From assembly GCA_033851545.1 (NCBI GenBank), contig JAWWOO010000038.1, positions 40,328 through 104,327 on the forward strand: a stretch of DNA of 64,000 bases, written 5' to 3'. Positions within the stretch are counted from its first letter, which is position 1. Each line of letters starts with the position of its first letter. Shown here piece by piece: positions 56,306 to 63,126 of the stretch. The notes beneath the pieces are model-generated. The model made no database searches, was not told the origin of the DNA, and saw only the letters and a program-made list of their open reading frames with translations. A program made the position numbers and the translations under genes. This DNA comes from JAWWOL01 sp033851545 (GTDB lineage: Bacteria > Actinomycetota > Actinomycetes > JAWWOL01).

Positions 56306-57004
56306 ATGAGCACCAAGACCCCGACGATCGCGTTGATCCACGGAGGTTTCGTAGACGGTTCAGGCTGGCAAGCCGTCCACGACCTCCTGCGCCAGGAGGG
56401 CTACCCCGTCGCCGTCGTCCAGAACCCGACCTTGTCGCTGCAGGGCGACGTGGCCGCCACCCACCACGTGCTCGACGAGTTCGACGGCCCCGTCGTCCTC
56501 GTCGGCCACTCCTACGGTGGTGCCGTCATCACCGAGGCAGGCACCCACCCACAGGTGGAAGCACTCGTCTACATCACGGCGTTTGCCCCAGACCAGGGCG
56601 AGTCCGTCCAGACCCTCATCGCCGACCCCCCGCCCGGCGCACCGGTGCCGCCGATCCTGCCACCCCGCAACGGCTTCCTCGCACTGGACAAGGGGAAGTT
56701 CGCTGAGTCGTTCGCCGGCGACCTGAAGCCAGAGCAGGCCACCTTCATGGCCAACTCGCAGGTGCCCTGGGGTCTCGAAGCCCTTGGTGGGGTGGTCAGC
56801 ACCCCGGCCTGGCGGTCCAAGCCGAGCTGGTACTTGGTCGCGACCGACGACCGGATGATTCCGCCGCCCGCCCAGCGCGCGATGGCCGAGCGCGCTGGCG
56901 CCCAGGTCGTGGAGGTGCCCGGGAGCCACTCGGTCTACCTGTCCCAGCCTCAGGCCGTCGTCGACCTCATTCACACCGCGGTCGAGTCACTCACCCTCGG
57001 CTGA
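56306..57004 (+). CDS. Alpha/beta hydrolase
   Basis: 232 residues from ATG 56306 after CAAGGAG. Catalytic Ser69 in VLVGHSYGGAVI, acid in LVATDDRMIPP and His in VVEVPGSHSVYLS. Oxyanion HGGFVDGSGW. Related to the 'alpha/beta hydrolase (HGG) esterase' family of actinobacteria. Cytosolic (no signal). Paralogue of the next gene but without its Tat signal. Gap 56105-56305 upstream shows no clear features. Confidence 0.88.
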   Translation: MSTKTPTIALIHGGFVDGSGWQAVHDLLRQEGYPVAVVQNPTLSLQGDVAATHHVLDEFDGPVVLVGHSYGGAVITEAGTHPQVEALVYITAFAPDQGESVQTLIADPPPGAPVPPILPPRNGFLALDKGKFAESFAGDLKPEQATFMANSQVPWGLEALGGVVSTPAWRSKPSWYLVATDDRMIPPPAQRAMAERAGAQVVEVPGSHSVYLSQPQAVVDLIHTAVESLTLG

Positions 57005-57174
57005 CCCCAGGCCACTGCCGAGGCCATGAGGGCAGGCGTACAGAACACGCTCCCTCGGCGGACGTGGACAGAAGTCGGCCCGCCCGTCCGGGACCCGGTT
57101 TGGGCCTGCCTCATTGTGCGGCGCACGACGCCGCCGACCAATTCGACAAAGTCCCACGAAATGAGGAGATCATC

Positions 57175-58038
57175 ATGGGTACGAAGGACGTCTCACGCCG
57201 CCAGGTCTTGGTGGCGGGCGCGGCTTTGGCCGGGTCAGCAGCGCTAATGGCCACTCCGCTCGGGGCGGACGCGGCGGCCGCTGCCACAGCGCAGGCTGCC
57301 GAGTCAGGGCCAAACGTCAAGCCGACCATCGTCTTGGTGCACGGTGGCTATGCTGATTCGTCGTGCTGGAACGCAGTCATCCAGGAATTGCAGGAAGAGG
57401 GTTACACCGCGATCGCGGGGTCGAACCCGCTCAGGGGTATTCCCACGGACGCCCCGTACATCGGGAGCTTGCTGGACTCCATCAGTGGGCCGATCGTGCT
57501 CGTCGCACACTCCATGGGTGGAACCGTCATCACGAATGCTGCCGCGGGAAAGAGCAACGTCAAAGCGTTGGTTTACGTCGCCGCGTTCGTGCCGGACGTG
57601 GGCGAGACGCAGGGGGAGCTCATCAACAGGTTCCCAGGCAGCCTCGTCGGGCCAGTGAGCTTAGCGGTCCCCTACGCGAAGCCCGACGGCACCACCGGCA
57701 CCGACCTGTACCTGAGCAAGGACGGTCAGGCCGCCTTCGCAGCCGATATACCCAAAGCTGCGTTCCGAGTCCTGCAGGCCACTCAGCGGCCATTCGATGC
57801 GGCCTCCTTCGTCTACCCGACACAGGCCGCCGCTTGGCGGACGATCCCGTCGTGGGGGCTAGTCGCCGGCCAGGACAAGGCGATCCCGCCCGAGACCGAG
57901 CGCTGGATGTACGGTCGCGCGAACGCCCGCAAGGTCGTCGAGGTCCCCACCGCGTCCCACGTCGTGATGATCAGTCACCCAAGGATCGTCGCTGACCTGA
58001 TCCAGGACGCCGCCAAGGCAACTAGGGCGCGGCTCTGA
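57175..58038 (+). CDS. Tat-exported alpha/beta hydrolase
   Basis: 287 residues from ATG 57175, 6-8 nt after GAGGAG. Twin-arginine signal VSRRQVLVAGAALAGSAALMATPLGADA. Then the same fold as the preceding gene: HGGYADSSCW oxyanion loop, Ser113 in VLVAHSMGGTVI, acid in LVAGQDKAIPP, His in VVEVPTASHVVMIS. The product is periplasmic or secreted and would need the TatA/TatC encoded at 8525-9790. Substrate unknown; possibly an ester or enol-lactone hydrolase. Confidence 0.88.
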   Translation: MGTKDVSRRQVLVAGAALAGSAALMATPLGADAAAAATAQAAESGPNVKPTIVLVHGGYADSSCWNAVIQELQEEGYTAIAGSNPLRGIPTDAPYIGSLLDSISGPIVLVAHSMGGTVITNAAAGKSNVKALVYVAAFVPDVGETQGELINRFPGSLVGPVSLAVPYAKPDGTTGTDLYLSKDGQAAFAADIPKAAFRVLQATQRPFDAASFVYPTQAAAWRTIPSWGLVAGQDKAIPPETERWMYGRANARKVVEVPTASHVVMISHPRIVADLIQDAAKATRARL

Positions 58039-58055
58039 AGTCATACAGCCAGCGA

Positions 58056-58430
58056 GTGTGGTCACCTGATCTGGCCCCTCTGGGACCCGTTGTCGCTAAA
58101 CGGATTTCTGGTCCCAGTGGGGCGGTGACAGCTGTGCTGGGGTGGGCGGTGGGTCGGTTCTCGAATGTTGGCCCAACCCCGGTTGTGATTCTGACCTACC
58201 CGCGGTGTCCCGGACTGCTGTTGTCAGCCCGATCTGCGCAGGCGGGTCGCCGACTGAACACCCCGGCATGTCCGGAGGCTCTGTGGTGGACCTCGGCGCT
58301 GTTGGAGCGGTTCGACAAGGACGAGGCGCTCGAGGGGTTCGCCACCCTGCGCGGCCGGTGGTTCCTGGGCAGATGCCTCCACGAGCGCGCAGCCGTGAGG
58401 TCTCGCATCAGATGCAACTCAGGTGACTAA
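58056..58430 (+). other. Unrecognised open frame at the edge of the mobile island
   Basis: A 124-residue frame containing WTSALLERFDKDEALEGFATLRGRWFLGRCLHE. I do not recognise it and its start has no ribosome binding site. It may be a gene remnant. The A/T-rich stretch 58425-58480 that follows (gccgataagccacattatg, then tcaagttaagcag) differs from its surroundings and may be an element boundary. Confidence 0.2.
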
Positions 58431-58472
58431 GCGCCGATAAGCCACATTATGTCAAGTTAAGCAGTGCGGATG

Positions 58473-58838
58473 TCATCTGATGCAGCATTCGCACCCCCTG
58501 GGTGCGTGCCCCGGCATTCCCGGCCTTTTATGCCGGCTGATCACGCGGCTGACCTGCACTGACGGCGGTCCCCCGGGGTGGTGCGAGTACGCCATCGGCG
58601 GCCGTAGGTGTGTGGGACCGGGATCAGCGGGCTGGCTGTTGCGACGTCGCTGACGAGTGATCGTGGCCGCCCAGCGCCCTGCCCGTCGTTTGGCTTCGAC
58701 GAGTCCTCGGTCGCGAAGGGCGTACACGGTCAGCGCGAGATGCGGTTCGGCCGAGGTGACAGGCTCGACCCCTTCGGCGATCCGCCGTAGGACGGTGAGC
58801 TGGCGTTCGTTGAGGACGAAGCGAAAGGACCGTGGCAT
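58473..58838 (-). pseudogene. Truncated small winged-helix-like protein
   Basis: Frame from ATG 58838. The first 65 residues, MPRSFRFVLNERQLTVLRRIAEG...PVTSAEPHLALTVYALRDRGLVEAKRRAGRWAATI, match the start of a DNA-binding-like actinobacterial family that I have seen described only as hypothetical. After ATIT the sequence turns into RQRRRNSQPADPGPTHL, which is not family-like, so the gene seems to be cut off and read into foreign DNA. Coding quality drops after about 58640. Confidence 0.45.
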
Positions 58839-58938
58839 GCACCATCCTCGCGAGTAGAAGGGCCGGCAGGTGTCGGTGCAGCAGCAGGACTTCCACCAAC
58901 GCTCGGGTGTCCTTGGAGTCGCCGAGCGCGTGGCGGGC
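58833..58938 (-). mobile_element. IS21-family transposase (IstA) C-terminal remnant
   Basis: Minus-strand frame ARHALGDSKDTRALVEVLLLHRHLPA resembles the C-terminal part of IS21 IstA transposases (LGDxxGTRALIEVLLLHRxLP). Only about 35 codons remain, with no start, so it is debris of an insertion sequence next to the integrase gene. Confidence 0.5.
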
Positions 58939-58942
58939 GGCG

Positions 58943-59029
58943 GGCTAGGACGCCACGTTTGTACATAGTGGTTACTTTGTACAATCTTTCGGCGTGTCGC
59001 CCACCCCTCCCGCGACCGGCGTCCTAGCC
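58943..59029. repeat. 12-bp inverted repeat around the integrase promoter
   Basis: ggctaggacgcc (58943-58954) and its complement ggcgtcctagcc (59018-59029) enclose two copies of tttgtaca, 18 bp apart (58958-58965, 58976-58983). The right arm overlaps the start region of the integrase gene. Could be a recombinase core or operator. Confidence 0.5.
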
Positions 59030-59030
59030 T
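59025..59030 (+). promoter_or_regulatory. Candidate -10 element for leaderless integrase gene
   Basis: TAGCCT ends 6 nt before the GTG start. A second possible -10, TACAAT at 58980-58985, lies 15 nt after TTGTAC and would give a leader of about 45 nt. Confidence 0.35.
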
Positions 59031-59036
59031 GCACGC

Positions 59037-60044
59037 GTGGCTCTCGTACTGGCTCCCCTGGTGGAGGCGTTCCTGGTCGACCGGGCCACGTTGACCCGAC
59101 GGGGTCTGACCCCGGCCAGCCAGGGACAGTACCGGCAGGACCTGGTGACCTGGGCTCGTCACCTCGCCGAGCTGGACGGTCGGCTTGGTGATCCGCCGAC
59201 GCCCGATGAGCCGACGCCGCTGTCGCTGGTCACCGTGGAAGACCTCACCGAAGACCGGGTGAAGAACGCCTACCGGTTGATCCGCACCACCGAAGCACCC
59301 TCGACGGTGCAACGCCGGGTGGGCACGCTGCGGCTGTTCTGCCATGCGCTGCTCCTCGAGGGTCACCTCGAGGTTGACCCAACCTTGCGGATCGAGGCCC
59401 CGACCCGTCCAGAGCGGCTGCCGGCCGGTTGGGACGACGCCGAGCTCGCCCGGCTTGCCGCCGCGGCCCGTGCCGTCCCCGACGGTGACTCCCGCCGCTG
59501 GCCGGCACGTGACTGGGCAGCCTTCGCCCTGCTGGCGACCACCGGTTTGCGGGCGGCTGAGCTGTGCTCGCTGACCGACCGCTCCCTGCACCGCGAGCCG
59601 GGCGGGGAGGTCGTCCTGCAAGTCATCGGGAAAGGCAACAAGCAGCGCAACATCCCCGTCCCCCCGGAAGCGATCTCGGCCGTAGACTCCTACCGCGCCG
59701 AACGCGACGCGCGCTTCGGGAAGCAGGACCCGGCCACTCCCCTGCTCCGGCTCACCAACGGCTCCACGCTGAGCCGAAGCTCACTGAACAACCTCGTCGA
59801 CCGCTGGATCCGCCTCTCCGGCGCCGACAAACAGGCGGGCGAGGCCGCACACGGGTTCCGGCACACCTTCGCCAAAGGACTGATCCGTCAAGGCGTACCC
59901 GCACCCACCGTCCAGGCACTGCTGGGCCACTCCTCCCTGGTCACCACGTCGATCTACCTCAAGAGCACCGCCAACGACACCCGCGACGCGTCCCTCCTCT
60001 CCCCCGCCCGCCGCATCCTGGCCCAGGCATCGGAACAGAGATAG
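59037..60044 (+). CDS. Tyrosine recombinase/integrase
   Basis: 335 residues from GTG 59037. N-terminal SAM-like core-binding domain (residues 8-110) and C-terminal catalytic domain. Catalytic residues: Arg172 in TTGLRAAELC, Lys202 region in IGKGNKQRNIP, His272 and Arg275 in HGFRHTFAK, His298 in LLGHSSLVTT and nucleophile Tyr307 in SIYLKS. Complete set, so it should be active. XerC/D-like in size. No tRNA gene or clear att repeat is visible near. It is located between IS21 debris and the toxin-antitoxin-TIR operon. Confidence 0.92.
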   Translation: MALVLAPLVEAFLVDRATLTRRGLTPASQGQYRQDLVTWARHLAELDGRLGDPPTPDEPTPLSLVTVEDLTEDRVKNAYRLIRTTEAPSTVQRRVGTLRLFCHALLLEGHLEVDPTLRIEAPTRPERLPAGWDDAELARLAAAARAVPDGDSRRWPARDWAAFALLATTGLRAAELCSLTDRSLHREPGGEVVLQVIGKGNKQRNIPVPPEAISAVDSYRAERDARFGKQDPATPLLRLTNGSTLSRSSLNNLVDRWIRLSGADKQAGEAAHGFRHTFAKGLIRQGVPAPTVQALLGHSSLVTTSIYLKSTANDTRDASLLSPARRILAQASEQR

Positions 60045-60192
60045 CCCCTCCCCCCACCAGCCCGTGCACAGCCGACGCGAGCCGAGCACAGACGAACGCA
60101 CACGGGCCCGCGACATTGAGCCGTAGGCGAGACAGCGGGCAGCCCTGTGCCGCACGTCGGAGGGCGTCACCTGTTTGCCCTTGGGACATGCC

Positions 60193-60222
60193 TTGCATGG
60201 AATAGTCCTTGCGGGGCATACT
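60193..60222 (+). promoter_or_regulatory. Candidate promoter of the toxin-antitoxin-TIR operon
   Basis: TTGCAT (60193-60198), 18 nt, CATACT (60217-60222); the toxin ATG is 6 nt later, so a leaderless transcript is expected. Short dyads (atgc-ctt-gcat at 60188-60198) could serve the antitoxin for autoregulation. Confidence 0.45.
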
Positions 60223-60227
60223 GAGTC

Positions 60228-60599
60228 ATGCTGATCGACTGGACCGATGACTTCGGCCGGTGGCTCGACGACCTCGAGGAGAAGGGTGGAGTACCCCTGG
60301 AGTGGGCTTTGGCGTTGCTGGCCGAGGTGCGGGACCTCGAGGCAGAGCCGGGACAGGAGACGGCCACCCTCAAGCGGGTCCGGCAGGCCAAGCGGCATCG
60401 GCTATGGCGCCTGGCTCATCCCTACGAGCCCGACGTGGCGGTTCGCATCATTGTCTGGTTTCCGGCCCCCGGCCAGGCGGTGGTGGCCCTGAAGGGGTTC
60501 AACAAAGCCGCGCTTGGTGACGTCTGGTACGACAGCGCGACTGTCCAGAGCGAGGCGACGGTCGATCAATGGATACGCGAACGAGGGAGTACGGCATGA
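60228..60599 (+). CDS. higB: HigB/RelE-superfamily (Gp49-like) toxin
   Basis: 123 residues from ATG 60228. Small RelE-fold layout: WLDDLEEKGGVPLEWALALLAEVRDLEAEPGQETATLKRVRQAKRHRLWRLAHPYEPDVAVRIIVWFPAPGQAVVALKGFNKAALGDVW. The strand pattern, with the basic KRVRQAKRHRLWRL and VVALKGF blocks, fits DUF891/HigB-like mRNA interferases that cut translated mRNA. Its stop overlaps the antitoxin ATG (ATGA). Toxin-first order is typical of HigBA. Activity is inferred from family and pairing only. Confidence 0.75.
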   Translation: MLIDWTDDFGRWLDDLEEKGGVPLEWALALLAEVRDLEAEPGQETATLKRVRQAKRHRLWRLAHPYEPDVAVRIIVWFPAPGQAVVALKGFNKAALGDVWYDSATVQSEATVDQWIRERGSTA

Positions 60600-61039
60600 C
60601 TGAGAAGAAGCAGGTGACCACATTCCTCAGCGGCGACGAGCGACTGGCCGCGCTGCTGAGCCGGCCGGACCTGGCGGCAGCGATCGAGTCCCGTCGGTCC
60701 CGGCTCCGACAGGCCGATCGGGAGCACGCGATCGGGCTGGCCACAGTGCGCGCGGCCGCCCGGATGACGCAAACCGAACTGGCGCGCGAGCTGGGTGTCG
60801 GCCAAGCCGCAGTCGCCAAGCTGGAGAGCCGGCCGGACCTGCTGCTGTCCACCTTGCGCTCCTACATCAACGGTGCCGGCGGCCACGCCCGAGTCGTGGT
60901 GGACTTCGCGGACGGGCGGCAAGTCGAACTGGACCTCGACACCATCGTCGTGACGGCAGAAGCACAGCCAGACCCGGTGACACACAAGCCGGCCCCCGGC
61001 CGCAAACGGCGCGATCCAGCCGTCAAGAAGGGCACATGA
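60596..61039 (+). CDS. higA: HigA-like XRE antitoxin
   Basis: 147 residues from ATG 60596 after GAGGGAG, overlapping the toxin stop; a start at 60569 is rejected. Helix-turn-helix ARMTQTELARELGVGQAAVAKLESRPDLLLSTLRSYINGAGGHARVVVDF, then an acidic/beta C-terminal domain and a basic tail. HTH antitoxins of this type bind both the toxin and their own operator. The stop codon overlaps the TIR gene start (ATGA), so the antitoxin and TIR protein are translationally coupled. Confidence 0.8.
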   Translation: MTEKKQVTTFLSGDERLAALLSRPDLAAAIESRRSRLRQADREHAIGLATVRAAARMTQTELARELGVGQAAVAKLESRPDLLLSTLRSYINGAGGHARVVVDFADGRQVELDLDTIVVTAEAQPDPVTHKPAPGRKRRDPAVKKGT

Positions 61040-61977
61040 AGGTCTTCATCAGTTGGTCAGGCGAGAAGAGTAAGGCTGTTGCGGCGGCGCTACACGATTG
61101 GCTGCCTCGAGTCATCGACGCGCTCGAGCCTTGGATGTCAGATATAGACATCGAGTCCGGCAGTGTGCCTATGTCTGTGATCGCCGACTCATTGCAGGAT
61201 TCTCGGTTTGGCATTATTGTCGTTACCCCTGAGAACTTCAACAAGCCGTGGATCAATTTTGAAGCGGGCGCAATCTCGAAGCACGTTGGTGAACTGAAGT
61301 CACGGGTTGCTCCCGTCCTCATTGGATACGAGAAGAAGACCGATCTACCCGGGCCGCTCTCCAACTACCAAGTGACACTCCCCAATAAAGATGACTTCAA
61401 GAAGTTGCTCACGTCACTCAATCGCCAAGTTGGTGCAGGTGGGGAGAAGCCCAAGAACGAGGACCTTCTATCCGATGCGTTGGATCAATACTGGTCCCGT
61501 TTGGAAGAGCAGCTGACGGAGATCCAAACGGCCGATCCGACCGTTGCTGAGGAACGGGAGGAGCCGGATCTCCTTGTTGAGGTGCTCGGCATCGTGCGTG
61601 GGTTGCAGGCGGAGATGGTTGATATTCGCCGACGACTTCCGTTTCCTACCTCGCTTCGCGGCCGCCTAACGGAACGAGCGGTACCATCCGCCACTGGCGG
61701 GATCGTGTTTGGGGGCACTGCCACCGGCTTTGCCACTCCCACAGATAATGCCGCAACCGAGCAGCGTCGGCAGTCGGCGATGGACGCCATCAGCGATGTC
61801 GTGGTCCGCTCCGGGTTCCCCGGCACAGTGAACACCTTTCGACCCACAGACGATCTCATAAACATGACCTTTGAAGAGACCCCATCTGACGAGCTCCTCG
61901 AGCAGTTGCACCTAGCGACGGCCAGCAACGGGTACAACCTAAACGTGCAGGTCATCGCCCCTACCGATCGGCCCTAG
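61036..61977 (+). CDS. TIR-domain protein, probable NADase defence effector
   Basis: 313 residues from ATG 61036. N-terminal TIR domain (about 1-150): MKVFISWSGEKSKAVAAALHDWLP as the start strand, SGSVPMSVIADSLQDSRFGIIVVTPENFNKPWINFEAGAISK with putative catalytic Glu76 in PWINFEAGA. A linker and amphipathic helix (LLVEVLGIVRGLQAEMVDIRRRL, about 180-205) follow, then a small alpha/beta C-terminal domain (DAISDVVVRSGFPGTVNTFRPTDDLINMTFEETPSDELLEQLHL). Third gene of the toxin-antitoxin operon, with 4-nt overlap. Base composition is far more A/T-rich than its neighbours (26 of 60 G/C at 61201-61260), a sign of transfer. Known TIR effectors degrade NAD in anti-phage defence. Confidence 0.85.
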   Translation: MKVFISWSGEKSKAVAAALHDWLPRVIDALEPWMSDIDIESGSVPMSVIADSLQDSRFGIIVVTPENFNKPWINFEAGAISKHVGELKSRVAPVLIGYEKKTDLPGPLSNYQVTLPNKDDFKKLLTSLNRQVGAGGEKPKNEDLLSDALDQYWSRLEEQLTEIQTADPTVAEEREEPDLLVEVLGIVRGLQAEMVDIRRRLPFPTSLRGRLTERAVPSATGGIVFGGTATGFATPTDNAATEQRRQSAMDAISDVVVRSGFPGTVNTFRPTDDLINMTFEETPSDELLEQLHLATASNGYNLNVQVIAPTDRP

Positions 61978-62084
61978 CGGGCGTTGGCCTCGTCACGGCC
62001 ATGAAGACCTCTGGATACTCTGCCGTTTCGCGACGTCAGTTCGCACGTGTCGAAGTCGCCCACGAGCACAGTCTCACGCTGTAT

Positions 62085-62112
62085 ACACGGGATTTCATCC
62101 ATTATCCCGTGT
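62085..62112. repeat. Hairpin downstream of the TIR gene
   Basis: acacgggat (62085-62093) and atcccgtgt (62104-62112) with a 10-nt loop. About 107 nt after the TIR stop; could be the operon terminator or an insertion-sequence end. Confidence 0.45.
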
Positions 62113-62270
62113 AATAACCGGCCTGTGTCGGGCCGTCGGTGCTCGCCACTGAGCTGATGGCCAAAGCGGCCGCCGCCGACATCGCGGCCGAGCTGGACAC
62201 CAGGCGTATCGGTTTCCTCGTGCCGCATCATCTCGAGCAACTCCAGCAGGGCAGACTGGTCCGGGGCCAT
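62113..62270 (-). mobile_element. IS256-family transposase N-terminal remnant
   Basis: Minus-strand frame from ATG 62270, MAPDQSALLELLEMMR, matches the N-terminus of IS256-type transposases (MALDQSALLEvLea). After about 16 residues the similarity is lost (HEETDTPGVQLG), so only the 5' end survived. Its far end lies near the hairpin at 62085-62112. The rest of 61978-62425 shows nothing else. Confidence 0.45.
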
Positions 62271-62425
62271 CGCGTTGATCTCCTTCTGTGAGTTCCTTGG
62301 CGGGTTTCTCACAGAGCCTGACGCGGTGGCCGTTCAACGACCATGACTGACACGAACCAGGTCAGGACCAGGAACCAGAGTTACACCACCCGAGGGGGCT
62401 TACCCCCGTCCCATGCGGGGACGGA

Positions 62426-62997
62426 CTACTCCGTGGCGTCGAGCGAGTCGATCCAACGCTCGAGGCGGCGGCCCTTGCGGGACAGGAGTGCGGGTTCTCT
62501 GAGTGCCTGGGTAAGCACGGCGGTGCCCTGGTAGCTGGCGATGAACTCGACGGCGACATCAAGGGCGTCGCGGCGGGCCCATTGATCGGAACTGTTCCTC
62601 GGCCCAGGCGATCGGGATCTCCACGAGTCGGGCGGCCGCGTGATCGTCGGTGCGACCTGTCTTGTCCAGTTCCGAGCAGAGGGTGCCGTGTTGGGCAGCC
62701 GAACTGAGCGATCCCGTCGTGCTGGTCTGCCAACGTCCGGATGAGAGCCTTGAGCCGGCCCTTCGGGCTGTGATAGCGGTGACCGAGAGAGGCCGTCATT
62801 TCCTCGATGTCCCGCACGTGGGCCTCGACGACCGCATCGACGATGGCGTCCTTGGTCTTGTAGTAGTAGATGTTCCCCCGGGGAACATCCGCCGCTTGGG
62901 CAATGTCGGCGAGGGTGGTCTTCTCGACTCCCTGGCGATGCAGCAGGTCGGCCGCGTCAGCGAGCAGCCGCTCCCGCTTGCCCGGTCGCGCGTGCAC
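62426..62997 (-). pseudogene. TetR-type repressor broken by two frameshifts
   Basis: From GTG 62997: HTH RERLLADAADLLHRQGVEKTTLADIAQAADVPRGNIYYYKTKDAIVDAVVEAHVRDIEEM is intact. Near 62690, the CCAACACGG context shifts frame; the next frame continues HGTLCSELDKTGRTDDHAAARLVEIPIAWAEEQFRS. Near 62595 it shifts again and WARRDALDVAVEFIASYQGTAVLTQALREP, RRLERWIDSLDATE then runs to TAG at 62426-62428. Both shifts look like single-base insertions. The joined product would be a normal TetR of about 190 residues. Sequencing error cannot be ruled out. Confidence 0.75.
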
Positions 62998-63086
62998 CGG
63001 ATCTGCAGGTCTGCTGTCGGCTGAGTCAGTCGTTTGACTCCCACGGTAGACATCGAGGGCCCGTCGTGTAAGTTGGGAGTCTAGCT

Positions 63087-63104
63087 GTTAGTTGGGTTAC
63101 TAAC
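63087..63104. promoter_or_regulatory. Operator-like palindrome between tetR pseudogene and exporter
   Basis: gttagt (63087-63092) and actaac (63099-63104) separated by 6 nt, with further partial symmetry outward. It lies between divergent genes, 20 nt before the GGAGG of the exporter, in the place where a TetR repressor would bind. Confidence 0.5.
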
Positions 63105-63126
63105 TAAGTCCGGAGGTTCTTCGCCA

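Noticed and set aside
62650..63024. Plus-strand 124-codon frame over the TetR gene
   Set aside because: Antisense to the clear HTH of the TetR pseudogene and without family features.
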